Shown: piece after piece, positions 19,401-28,146 of the stretch
Layout: every line of letters starts with the position of its first letter
Position numbering within the stretch: position 1 is the stretch's first letter
Origin: Geitlerinema sp. PCC 7407
GTDB lineage: Bacteria > Cyanobacteriota > Cyanobacteriia > PCC-7407
Length of the DNA: 64,000 nt
NCBI RefSeq assembly: GCF_000317045.1
Contig: NC_019703.1
Coordinates: 2,158,501 to 2,222,500, forward strand
Reading direction: 5' to 3'
Made by a program: the position numbers and the translations under genes
The notes under the pieces: generated by a model
The model's database searches: none
What the model was told of the DNA's origin: nothing
The model's input: only the letters and a program-made list of their open reading frames with translations

Positions 19401-21176
19401 TCCCCAAAAATCTGCCCGCATCGTAATGATTGTTTTCTGCTGCTGGGCAAGGTTTAATAATCGGTCGATGAATTCAACTCGCTTGGCTTCATCAGTACAT
19501 AGAGTAAATAGTTCCTCAAACTGGTCTACCAGCAGTACTGAAGGCTCAGGAGTCAGATGCGAAAGACTTGCATTGAGTTGTACTAGCGGTTCGCTACTTG
19601 GAGTCAGGTAGACTAGCTGTAAATTTGGCTGTTGACTCTGTAGCTGTGGAATCAAACCAGCTAGCAGCACGGATGATTTTCCAGAGCCGGAAGCTCCTAG
19701 CACGGCTAAGAAGTTATGCTTGGTCAACTTCTGTCGCAGTTGCTCAATGAGGCGATCGCGTCCAAAAAAGAACTCTTGGTCTTCGACGCGGAAGGGAGAT
19801 AGCCCTCGGAAAGGACAACGAGAATCATATTTTGGTGGTTGCTGCTCCAATGCCAAAGCGTTGAAGCTCAGGTCGAGGACTTCATCACAGAGGTTGTTGA
19901 CCTCCTCTAAAGTCTCCTTTCGCTCCTGACGTGCTTCTTTGCTTAGTGCGGTTGCATCTGCACCCAGTGTTCTATCCAGGATATCTGCCTGCTGCTTCAA
20001 CTTCTCTTGCAGCACGGGTGCCCGCTCAATCAGCAAGTTTTGCAGACGCTCTAAACCAAACTGAATTTCGGCGTTGGTTAGGTCTCGGTCAAGCTTGTCA
20101 CTGAAAAGGGGGCGTCCCCCCAGACGGCTGAACAAAGCTGGGACAGTGATGTCGTGACGTTCCGCGAGTCCTGCTGTCGCTTCATTCAAAGCTAAGTCTA
20201 CCTCTCCCGACTCCTTCAGTTGACGGTAAAAGCTCTTTGCCAAAGCTTGGGCGGTCTTGATTGTCACTTTTTCAGTCATCGCCACCACCGCAGGCATCCC
20301 CAGATCGCGCACCAAGCGCTGAGCTAATCCCCCTAATGCCTCTTCTGCTTCTGAACTAGCACTCTCACAAGTGGAGAAAAAGGCAAAGTGCGGTAGACCC
20401 CTCGCTCCTCGTAGCGATCGCAACCGTTCTAACAAGCGAGTCCCGGTTACTGGTTCGACGGAATTATCGGCTTTGGCCCAGTAGAGAACCGTCTCTCCTC
20501 CCTCGATCAGCTTGCCGTGGCAGACAACGTGCAGCAAGGTGTATTGCTTGGTTCGGTCGGTGAGCTGCTTGCACAGTTCATCTAAGTTGGGAAGTCCGAT
20601 CGCTCCATTAACGGTAGCCAGCACATCACAAGGAATTTCTCCCAGCGCTTGCCGGACGCTCTCTACAGTCGCCTCTACATCGAAGGAGTCTAAGCTAAAC
20701 CGTCCGAGTCCAGAGGGACTGGCTACTAATACCAGCGATCGCAAGTCCCGCCGTCCAATGGGAGGAAAGCGGCGATCAGTAATGGCGGGGATATACAGGG
20801 AAAAAGGCGTTCGCTGCTCAATGGCTAACAGATACCAACCGTCATCAATGTTGGCGCACAGCCTTTCCCAACGCAAGCTTCTCAGTTCTCTGTCTTCGGC
20901 TTCGATAAACAGCAGTACCCGCAGAGGTTCAGTCGAGTCGCGTAAAGCACAGACAAAGGCATCGCGCACTTCGTCTCGAAACAGTGCTTTGCCCAAGCGC
21001 GTACCGTAGTTCCTCGGCTGTCCTAGTAGGCTAGTGAGTTCCGAAAAATCCTCCTGAGTAAGCTGGAGAAACCCTTCAGCGCGGATAGGTAGAAGCACGC
21101 CCGGTCGGGTATGTTCGACAACAATCGGCCAGTATGCACCTGATTTGCGCTGGATGGTAATCTCGAAGGTGTTCAT
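16500..21176 (-). CDS. CHAT-nSTAND-TM-WD40 protein (paralogue 1), 1558 aa
   Basis: A leading beta-rich region (1-130, MNTFEITIQRKSG) is followed by CHAT at about 140-360, with His220 (HVVCHGK) and Cys270 (FFSTCESA). Next comes an nSTAND1 NTPase (about 450-840) with Walker A GASGSGKS (494-501) and Walker B LLVDQFEE (Asp551). A hydrophobic helix at about 868-890 could be a membrane anchor. Residues about 955-1530 form fourteen WD repeats of about 41 residues, enough for two seven-bladed propellers. By family logic, propellers sense a ligand, the NTPase oligomerises and the CHAT protease is released. It is last in the minus-strand operon and about half identical by eye to the gene upstream in its CHAT-nSTAND half. 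Confidence 0.92.
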   Translation of the reverse strand: MNTFEITIQRKSGAYWPIVVEHTRPGVLLPIRAEGFLQLTQEDFSELTSLLGQPRNYGTRLGKALFRDEVRDAFVCALRDSTEPLRVLLFIEAEDRELRSLRWERLCANIDDGWYLLAIEQRTPFSLYIPAITDRRFPPIGRRDLRSLVLVASPSGLGRFSLDSFDVEATVESVRQALGEIPCDVLATVNGAIGLPNLDELCKQLTDRTKQYTLLHVVCHGKLIEGGETVLYWAKADNSVEPVTGTRLLERLRSLRGARGLPHFAFFSTCESASSEAEEALGGLAQRLVRDLGMPAVVAMTEKVTIKTAQALAKSFYRQLKESGEVDLALNEATAGLAERHDITVPALFSRLGGRPLFSDKLDRDLTNAEIQFGLERLQNLLIERAPVLQEKLKQQADILDRTLGADATALSKEARQERKETLEEVNNLCDEVLDLSFNALALEQQPPKYDSRCPFRGLSPFRVEDQEFFFGRDRLIEQLRQKLTKHNFLAVLGASGSGKSSVLLAGLIPQLQSQQPNLQLVYLTPSSEPLVQLNASLSHLTPEPSVLLVDQFEELFTLCTDEAKRVEFIDRLLNLAQQQKTIITMRADFWGECASHRQLKELMQARQELIAPMDSGELRKAIEMQASHVHLRFEAGLSHLILDEVQGEPGAMPLLQHALLELWKRRHGRWLRCKEYEAIGGVRMAIAKTADDVYNSLPSNEQDQVRDIFVRLTRLDESTVQGEKRRDTRRRVWLDELVPKGGDLTATKQLVKRLADEGARLVVTSTGPATNKETVEVAHEALIRYWPSLQQWLEENRSNLQLREAIRQAALDWDENQRKEEYLEHRGGRLEDAEVLSKQTGFLNQLEAEYVDACVELRDRQRRKEKRQFMVVSIFSIVASALAVFSTILYRRAEIGQITALRQTSEARFAVNRYTVDGLLVGLDAASRFQSLLWGNPRMQEDMQATLAAAGYWTREHNRLKGHQATVQSVRFSPNGDRLATASYDNTVNLWHSDGRLIKILKEHTEPVVSVSFSPNGQTIASGSQDGTVRLWDRNGNPIRMINTHKNTVFSVQFSPDGQTIATGSDDGTVQLWRTDGQLLNTIQGHSNVVRGVSFSPDGNRIVTISDDRTVKLWRRDGTLQKILSAHTDVVTSADFSPDGEMFATASLDRKVKLWSQEGQLLETLDHPQEVWSVRFSRDGQTIASSSTDGSVNLWARDGRKLDTWAAHEGQIPSVDFSPDGQMLVTASNDKLTKIWQVNRSWLTVLVGHNGFVNSVQFSPDGKWVVSAGSDKMVRLWSPSGKLLSTLKGHQSEIYSVSFSPDGQTIASASNDETVRLWSVERQALKILQGHQGAVNQVSFSPDGQIIASVSDDATARLWRSDGTELRTFRGHQGRVLSVSFSPNGQIIATAGDDRTVRLWGLDGKELKIFREHTNPVRHVSFSPNGQIIASASSDESIKLWSLDGKVIATLRGHTAAVLEVSFSPDGQTIASASSDRTIKLWRRDGTLITTLIGHQADVNAVSFSPDNQWLASADLNGVVLLWKVSNLNLKELLEKGCSQIRDYLKTQPNSSHHFCN

Positions 21177-21393
21177 CCGTCACTTGGTTTTGCTGAGGTT
21201 GGTAGTTGCACAGAATTCTTGAGCTTGATGAGAACGAATGAATCAATTAGCGCTGCTGCTGATCTGTACAGATAATCAATGCCATCGCACAGCCGGCGTG
21301 AAGCGCAGCTATTCCCTCCGGAATAGCTCTCACTGAAATCAGCACTGAGGTTGTTCAAATAGCTACCACCCTATTGCAATTATCTAAAATACC

Positions 21394-24300
21394 TTATCGC
21401 TTAAGATTCCAAGCATATTGCTTACAAGTAGCCTTAGCTTCCTTGGCAACCTCTGTTTTAGGTGTAGCAAGAACAGGGTGATAGCGTAATCGTTCACAGG
21501 CAACCTTAAGCCAAGTATCCAAACGGATGTCCCACGATTTCACAGTACCATCACTCCCTCCAATGACAATAGTGTGCCCATCGGCGCTGATGACAGCAGA
21601 ATTGATACCTTTTTCGTGGGAAAACGGTGGACTAAGGGGCTGACCTTCGCGGTTCCACAGGTATATCTCATCTCCATTTAAACTGATGATGCTTTGGTTG
21701 TCGGCGCTGATGTCAACAGACCGAACAGGTGGAGTAGTGCTGCGGGAAATAGAGGGAGATACAATAGTGTTCCCTTTATAGGCTAGAAATGGTATGCGAG
21801 GATGCCACCAAGGTCTGTTCCACAGCATCACCTGACCATGCTCCCCCCCAGCGACAATAGTTTGTCCATCAGGACTGATAGCAACAGAACTAATCTTACT
21901 CTTTGGGAGAGGCGCTACACCGATACGCTGACCCTGGCGGTTCCAAACTTGCACTTGCTTGTCATCCAAACTGGCAATGGTCTGTCCATTAGGGCTGATA
22001 GCAACATAAGAAATCCCTTTCTTCATGGAAAACGGTGAATCGGCAGCCTTTCCTTGTCGGTTCCACTCTTGCACCTTATTTTCTTTTGTATTCAACCCAA
22101 AGATGGTTTGTCCATCTGAGCTAATGGCGAGCTTATAAAGCGATTCATTTTGGGTAAACGATGAAATGGGTGCTCTAGGATTTCTTCCTGGTCGTTTCCA
22201 CAGTTGCAGATTTCCCTCGTAATCGGTGACAAGAATATGTCCATCGGGAGTAATAGCAGTCTTGAGTGAATTGGTGATAAAGGATTCATGGTATCCTTGA
22301 GGTAGAGGTATTTTGAAGGAGTCAGGGAGGGGTTGAGCCTGAACGCTCCAAAGTTTTACGGTGCTATCGCTTCCTCCTGTAACGATAGTGTGTCCATCAG
22401 GGCTGATGGACACACTATGAACATTTGTATCATATTTGCCGAAGACAGAACCAATATAGAGACCGTGGCCTTTAAATGGTTCACTCAGAGGGGAAACTTC
22501 ATGGCTCCGAGCGTTGTAGTGCCACAGTCCTACCTTGCCATCACCTCCCCCAGTAACGATGGTCTGTCCATCAGGACTGATAGCGACAGATGTGACACTA
22601 TGATCGGCAGGGACTGAAAAGTCTGCAACCAGGCGCTTCCCCTGGCGATCCCACAATCGAACGCTGCCATCGAATCCTTTTCCCCCAGACTTAACATCAT
22701 TTCCAGCAGTAACGATGGTCTGTCCATCAGGACTGATAGCTACAGAATTGATGTAACACTGGATGCCCTCATCACAGACTTTGAAGGGTGTAACGAGGGG
22801 TTTACCCAGGCGGTTCCAAAGTCCCACCTTGCCATCATTTCCAGCAGTAACGATGGTTTTTCCATCTGAACTGATAACGATAGACGTGATAGTACTATCA
22901 TGGGCTTTGAATGGTAGAACAAGGGATATACCCTGCCTAGTCCAAATTCCCACTTTGCCATCGTCTTCTCCACTAACAATCATTGTTCCATCTGAGCTGA
23001 TAGCGACAGGTCTAACCTGAGACAGAGTCGCAACTTTGTGTCTAATACTTGCGAAGGAAGAATGGGGAATTATGGGGGTAGAAAATTCTTCTTTAAAGCA
23101 CTGATTGTGGCGGTTCCAAAGTCCCACCTTGCGATTTTGTCCGGCAATGACGATAATCTGCCCATCCCCACTAATGGCAACAGACGTGACAAAACCTGCG
23201 ACTTCACAGGTTTTTTTCAAATCTTGACCCTTACTGTTCAATAATTGCACCTTGCTAGTAGAACTCGTTCCATCACCTCCCACAATGACAATGGTCTGTC
23301 CATCGGTACTAAATGCAACAGCTCTAACTAATTCTGTATTGGTTTCAAAGGAATTTTGTTCCCGACTTATTTGAACCGCAGTGAATAAACTGTTTTGAGC
23401 GGAAGCTGGCATTGAGTAGTTGGGAAAACGGACAAAAAATGACTTAGCTAGTCCAACAGCACTAATAGCATTGACTAACCCTTCTGTAGGATTCGTAGCT
23501 AGTAAAGCTTTTGCTGCTGCTGCATACTGTTCCACCTGCTGTCGTTTTGTCTGTTGGAATGCGTATCCTAGCCAGACAACTAATCCCGTCATGATTACAG
23601 CAACAACAATCACGCCTGTAGTAGCCAGCCGCTGTAGGTTGCGTTGGCGATCGCGCAGCTCCACACAAGCCTTTAAATATTCAGTTTCTTGTGGATTCAG
23701 GTACACAAATTTAGGTTGTTTCAATAGATCTTCGGCATCTTGTAATCGCCCCCCCTGATGAATTAAATAGGTGTCTTTGTCTGGCTGATTCTTGTGTTTT
23801 TCCCAATGCTCTGCTGCTTGACTTATAGTCTCTCGTAATTGCAGGTTGCTGCGGTTCTGATCTAACCAATTCTGCAACATTGACCAGTAACGGATTAAAG
23901 CTTCATGGGCGACTTCCACTTCTTCATTACCCGTGGCGTCGTTCCGACTTGTAACCACCAATCGTGCTCCTTCACCGGCCAACTGCTGCACCAGCTTCTT
24001 TGTCACAGCCAGATCACCACCTTCCGGCACCAGATCCTCTAGCTCCACTCGTCGTCGCGTATCCCGTCGTTTTTCCCCTTGTACGGCACTCTCATCCAAT
24101 CGTGTTAAGCGAAAGAAGATATTCCGGACAAGCTCTTGCTCAGAAGCTGGCAAGCTATTGTAAAAATCATCAGCAGTTTTGGCTATTGCCTGCTGAACTC
24201 TACCGATGGCTTGGTACTCTTCATCACACAACCATCGCCCATGTCGCCGCTTCCACAGTTCCTGCAAAGCATATTGCAGCAGTGGCATCGCCCCTGGCTC

Positions 24301-26283
24301 TTCTTGTACCTCATTGAGAATTGAGTTGCTCAGGCCAGTTTCAAAGCGCAGTCCCGCCTTGTCTGCCTGCATCTTCATTACTGTAATTAGTTCAGCGGGT
24401 TTCATCGTCCCAACTAATTTTGGTCGGGCTTCAATCCGCTTACTCAACTCTGGATAAAAGGTACATTCGCCCAAAAAGTCCGCCCGCATCGTCATGACGA
24501 CTTTCCGCCGGGAGGCAAAGGTTAACAAACTTGTGATGAATTCTTGTCGATTGTCTTTATCCTCACAAAGGGTAAAAAGTTCCTCAAATTGATCTACTAG
24601 CAGTACTGACTGTTGTTCTGATACTTTCGATAGTCTTTCTAATCGTCTTTCTAGTTGTTTGACTGGCTCCCTACCCGGTGTTAGGTAAGCCCACTGTAGG
24701 CTAGGGTTTTGCTCCTTAAGCTTGGGAATCAGCCCAGCTAGCACTACCGATGACTTGCCACTGCCGGAAGGGCCGATAACGGCTAAGAAGTTATCCTTTT
24801 CCAGCTCCTCTTGTAACTCTTTAATCAGCTCATCGCGCCCAAAGAAGAACTTGTGGTATTTTTTGTCGCCGAAGGAATAAAGGCCAGGGAAGGGGCACTC
24901 AGCCTTGTATTCTGGTGGTTCCTTACCCAAGGCTGCCAGAGCATCAAAGCTGAGATCGAGTACTTGGTCACAGATGTTGTCGAGTTCATCTAAAGCCTGA
25001 CGACGCTCATTACGGGCAGCCTGTGAATCTGCTCCTCGTACATTATTCAGTTTTTCGGCATGCGTTTTAAATCTCTGCTTGAGCACAGAAGCATGAGGTG
25101 CCCGCTCTGCGATCAGCTTTTGGAGCTTCCCAATGCCATACCCGATTTCCTCGTCGGTTAGTTCGCGATCTTCGAGGCGATCGCTAAACAAAGGACGACC
25201 ACCCAAGCGGCTAAACAAGGCAGGAACCGTAATATCATAGCGGTCTCCCAGTCCCGCTGTTGCTTCCTGCAACGCTACATCTACTTCTCCCGACTCTCTG
25301 AGTCGTCGATAAAAGCTTTGTCCGATCGCTAAAGCTGTCTTGACGCTCACTTTGCGGGTCATCGCCACTACGGCCGGCATTCCTAAATCCCTCACCAACC
25401 GTTGTGCTAATCCACCTAATGCTTCTTCTGCTCTGGGAATGGCACTTTCGCAAGTGCAGAGGAACGTAAAATGAGGTAAATTTTTCTGATTGCCGACATG
25501 ACGCAGTTCCTCTAGCAATTCTTTGGCAGTAATTGGCAGAACTTGATCATCGGGTGTCGCCCAGTAAAGAACTGTCTCTCCCGTATCAATCAACTTCCCA
25601 TGACAAACAAAATGCAGTAAGGTGTATGGCTTTGGAGCATTTGTCAATTGTTTGGATAGTTCTTGTAGAGTGGGTGGACCGAGCGCACCTTCAACATTAT
25701 TTGCTAGAAAGTTATAAGGAATTTCACCCAGCGCTTCTTTGACTCCTGACAAAGCTGTCTCAACATCAAAAGATGCTAATTTATATGTTTCTAAATTGGA
25801 GGGACTCGCCACAAGTATCAACGCCCTTAAGTCTCGCCGTCCAATGGGAGAAAAGCAGCGATCGATAATTGTAGGGATGTAGAGTGAAAAGGGTACGCGG
25901 CGATCACGGGCTAACAGATTCCATCCCCCATCAGCATCAATGGGAGCGCATAATCTTTCCCAATGCAAGGTTTTTACTTGGTCTTTTTGGGATGCTTCGA
26001 TCGCGAGTAATATTCGCAGGCGGTTGTCCTGGCTGCTTTTGGAAAATGCGCGGATAAATGTATCTCGCACTTCTTCTCGAAACAGAGCTTTGCCCAGGAG
26101 TGTACCGTATGCTTTCTCGTTTTCGCTCTCTTCTATGAGTTTTTCAAAGTCATCCTGAGTGAGACGGAGAATTCCTTTGGCATGAATGGTTAAACCATCC
26201 GGTTGCTTACACCTGATAACAATGGGCCAGCTATTATCACCTGACTTGCTCTGAATGGCAATCTCGAACTCAAAGGTGTTCAT
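21394..26283 (-). CDS. CHAT-nSTAND-TM-WD40 protein (paralogue 2), 1629 aa
   Basis: Same architecture as paralogue 1. N-terminal region 1-140 begins MNTFEFEIAIQSKSG. CHAT is at about 150-370 with His228 (HFVCHGK) and Cys278 (FLCTCESA). nSTAND1 spans about 460-855 with Walker A GPSGSGKS (504-511) and Walker B LLVDQFEE (Asp564). A hydrophobic helix lies at about 884-908. The WD region (about 990-1600) has about thirteen to fourteen units. They are much more irregular than in paralogue 1, with insertions and long linkers and a consensus of VAISPDGQTIV-GGDGKVGLWNR. The protease and NTPase halves are conserved between paralogues while the sensor halves differ, which points to different ligands. The gap to the downstream gene is 217 bp. 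Confidence 0.92.
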   Translation of the reverse strand: MNTFEFEIAIQSKSGDNSWPIVIRCKQPDGLTIHAKGILRLTQDDFEKLIEESENEKAYGTLLGKALFREEVRDTFIRAFSKSSQDNRLRILLAIEASQKDQVKTLHWERLCAPIDADGGWNLLARDRRVPFSLYIPTIIDRCFSPIGRRDLRALILVASPSNLETYKLASFDVETALSGVKEALGEIPYNFLANNVEGALGPPTLQELSKQLTNAPKPYTLLHFVCHGKLIDTGETVLYWATPDDQVLPITAKELLEELRHVGNQKNLPHFTFLCTCESAIPRAEEALGGLAQRLVRDLGMPAVVAMTRKVSVKTALAIGQSFYRRLRESGEVDVALQEATAGLGDRYDITVPALFSRLGGRPLFSDRLEDRELTDEEIGYGIGKLQKLIAERAPHASVLKQRFKTHAEKLNNVRGADSQAARNERRQALDELDNICDQVLDLSFDALAALGKEPPEYKAECPFPGLYSFGDKKYHKFFFGRDELIKELQEELEKDNFLAVIGPSGSGKSSVVLAGLIPKLKEQNPSLQWAYLTPGREPVKQLERRLERLSKVSEQQSVLLVDQFEELFTLCEDKDNRQEFITSLLTFASRRKVVMTMRADFLGECTFYPELSKRIEARPKLVGTMKPAELITVMKMQADKAGLRFETGLSNSILNEVQEEPGAMPLLQYALQELWKRRHGRWLCDEEYQAIGRVQQAIAKTADDFYNSLPASEQELVRNIFFRLTRLDESAVQGEKRRDTRRRVELEDLVPEGGDLAVTKKLVQQLAGEGARLVVTSRNDATGNEEVEVAHEALIRYWSMLQNWLDQNRSNLQLRETISQAAEHWEKHKNQPDKDTYLIHQGGRLQDAEDLLKQPKFVYLNPQETEYLKACVELRDRQRNLQRLATTGVIVVAVIMTGLVVWLGYAFQQTKRQQVEQYAAAAKALLATNPTEGLVNAISAVGLAKSFFVRFPNYSMPASAQNSLFTAVQISREQNSFETNTELVRAVAFSTDGQTIVIVGGDGTSSTSKVQLLNSKGQDLKKTCEVAGFVTSVAISGDGQIIVIAGQNRKVGLWNRHNQCFKEEFSTPIIPHSSFASIRHKVATLSQVRPVAISSDGTMIVSGEDDGKVGIWTRQGISLVLPFKAHDSTITSIVISSDGKTIVTAGNDGKVGLWNRLGKPLVTPFKVCDEGIQCYINSVAISPDGQTIVTAGNDVKSGGKGFDGSVRLWDRQGKRLVADFSVPADHSVTSVAISPDGQTIVTGGGDGKVGLWHYNARSHEVSPLSEPFKGHGLYIGSVFGKYDTNVHSVSISPDGHTIVTGGSDSTVKLWSVQAQPLPDSFKIPLPQGYHESFITNSLKTAITPDGHILVTDYEGNLQLWKRPGRNPRAPISSFTQNESLYKLAISSDGQTIFGLNTKENKVQEWNRQGKAADSPFSMKKGISYVAISPNGQTIASLDDKQVQVWNRQGQRIGVAPLPKSKISSVAISPDGQTIVAGGEHGQVMLWNRPWWHPRIPFLAYKGNTIVSPSISRSTTPPVRSVDISADNQSIISLNGDEIYLWNREGQPLSPPFSHEKGINSAVISADGHTIVIGGSDGTVKSWDIRLDTWLKVACERLRYHPVLATPKTEVAKEAKATCKQYAWNLKR

Positions 26284-26324
26284 AATGCAATGTACCCTGT
26301 TTATTTCTTGATTGTTTATCAGCT

Positions 26325-26405
26325 TTACAAGTCTGGCGGTGCGAAAAATTCAGTTGTGAAGCGATCGCCACTCTTGCCTTGATTAGTAATCTCAAAGGCG
26401 TTCAT
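26325..26405 (-). pseudogene. Vestigial third start of a CHAT-nSTAND-WD40 gene
   Basis: The 26-codon frame starts MNAFEITNQGKSGDRF and then stops. It matches the opening of both giant genes (MNTFEITIQRKSG, MNTFEFEIAIQSKSGD) and lies just upstream of paralogue 2. I read it as the remnant of a third tandem copy, or a partial duplication of the 5' end. An independent leader-peptide role is possible but unsupported. Confidence 0.55.
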
Positions 26406-26426
26406 TAAGCATTGCTAAAACTGTTA

Positions 26427-28103
26427 TTAACTTTGCTGCTTCAACTTATTAAGTAGATTAATTACATCTGACACTGTTGCCTGAAGTCTTTCGGCCTGAG
26501 GGACTGAAACTTTCTGAACTCTCTCTAGAAATTGTTCCAGAGATTTAACTAAGTCCATCTGAGCTTGCTTCAAGAAAGGTTCATCAAAGGTGGCTTCCTC
26601 ATTTAGAGGCGATATTGCAGGCGCAGACTGCAAAGTCACTGATTCAAGGACTGGTCGCTCAGTAATTACATCACCAACAGCTAGCCGCACTGCTGGATCG
26701 CCGATAATCGTATAGCTGCGGGCATCATTGTTAGCTGTCCACATACTAGCTAAAGACAAGTGATGAACCTCTGCACCACAATTTACATCTTCTAGTACAG
26801 CACTCAAGTCGGAGGAGAGTTCTGCATAGCGTTGGTTGAAAAACTCTAGAGCTGATCCCACCGGATGACCTTCCATCAGTCGCTTCAAAGCACTTTGAAA
26901 TACTCCCAACTGTGGTCCGGTGTTCTGCCACACAAAAGAACAACCCCAAGCTCGCTCCACATGACCGACTACGGCCAACGCCCCCCCTTTGGGATGACCA
27001 AGCAAGCGCTGCGGCAAGCGAGCAACAAATGCGTGAGGTGCAATAGTTGACTGTTTGCTGAAAGCATCTTTGTGAGCAAAATCATCCAACTTAGGCGTAC
27101 CCGCACCATAGCAGGCAAAGTGAAATGCGATTAATCCCAGCAATCGAGCGTCGTCACTAACGTCATCAGCACAAAAATAAAAATCTTCTGGAATGGCTCC
27201 TTGCCACTGGAGTGGACCCGGCCAGTCCTGACATATCAGTGCCCCTTGATGGCTTAACTGCCGTGAGTCGCCATTCGGAAAGCCCATACCATGACTAGCT
27301 GTAAACAGCAGGCTAGGAGTTTCGCTACCACCTAACAATTGCTCCAATCGCGCCTTGGTGCTTTCATCTTTGAGTAGGGTTTGCACAGTCCAGCTTGGCT
27401 GGTCTTTGAGCATTAATTCAGCCAGTGGTTTAATGAGGTGGTTAGCACTGAGTTGAGTAGCTTTGTCAGCATTGTTCCACACCCCAAAGAAGCTAGCGTG
27501 GCGAGGCAGTGAGAGCTCGCCTGTTTCTGCCTCTACTACACTGCGAGCATACTGAGCATACTCCTCCGGAGTGTCAAAGTGAATGCGACCCACTGCATAC
27601 TGCACGTCGAGTTGGTACTGAAAGCGATAAGGAATTGTCTTTGGGTCGCCAACGATAAGCAAGTAGTAGGGCATTTTGTCTGGATCGGCGGGACCCGGAC
27701 CTACTTTGTGACGAGCTAGAAACTTATCTTTTGACTCACCTGGACGATAAGCTTTGACACCCTCAAATTCTTGATAGTAATGTTCATTCTTCTTTGTTGC
27801 TTGCTCTCGGCGAAGATTCAGCAGCGGGCTGAGGGCTTCTTTAATTGCAGGGTCAACATTATGAGCGAAAATGACTCCCCAACCTGTTTCTGCCAGGTTT
27901 TTCGGGTCTACTCCTTCTACAGGAGCAAACTCTGGCTCTATACCTTTAATGTGCAGATTTTTTTTCTGAAGTTCAAGGAGGTGTGCTTCGTCAAACTTCT
28001 CACCACAAGCAATTTGGGAGACTTGCTCAGATGTTAGTGGTGGTAGCAAATACTCGCCAGTTGCCCCATCAATTCCATTGAAAAAGAACTGCTCTGTACT
28101 CAT
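26427..28103 (-). CDS. C25 (gingipain-like) clan-CD cysteine peptidase, 558 aa
   Basis: The protein has features of C25-type caspase-fold peptidases: a GDP motif in [16 protein letters not shown] (147-162), catalytic His271 in [15 protein letters not shown], catalytic Cys331 in [12 protein letters not shown], and the terminal [11 protein letters not shown] (464-474). Classical gingipains are secreted proenzymes with long adhesin tails; this one has no signal peptide and no tail, so it is predicted cytoplasmic. The C-terminus (about 500-558) is a helical, coiled-coil-like stretch. It lies between the hydrolase gene (43-bp gap) and the giant CHAT genes on the same strand. It could be a substrate activated by their proteolysis, or a second effector (inference). 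Confidence 0.82.
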   Translation of the reverse strand: MSTEQFFFNGIDGATGEYLLPPLTSEQVSQIACGEKFDEAHLLELQKKNLHIKGIEPEFAPVEGVDPKNLAETGWGVIFAHNVDPAIKEALSPLLNLRREQATKKNEHYYQEFEGVKAYRPGESKDKFLARHKVGPGPADPDKMPYYLLIVGDPKTIPYRFQYQLDVQYAVGRIHFDTPEEYAQYARSVVEAETGELSLPRHASFFGVWNNADKATQLSANHLIKPLAELMLKDQPSWTVQTLLKDESTKARLEQLLGGSETPSLLFTASHGMGFPNGDSRQLSHQGALICQDWPGPLQWQGAIPEDFYFCADDVSDDARLLGLIAFHFACYGAGTPKLDDFAHKDAFSKQSTIAPHAFVARLPQRLLGHPKGGALAVVGHVERAWGCSFVWQNTGPQLGVFQSALKRLMEGHPVGSALEFFNQRYAELSSDLSAVLEDVNCGAEVHHLSLASMWTANNDARSYTIIGDPAVRLAVGDVITERPVLESVTLQSAPAISPLNEEATFDEPFLKQAQMDLVKSLEQFLERVQKVSVPQAERLQATVSDVINLLNKLKQQS

Positions 28104-28146
28104 ATAGCTTACACCCTATTAAGTTGACATCAAAGCCACTGTTTGT

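Noticed and set aside
21173-21358. 61-codon minus-strand frame overlapping the start of CHAT paralogue 1
   Set aside because: The composition is not protein-like, there is no ribosome site, and it does not match the shared MNTFE start. It is probably spacer.
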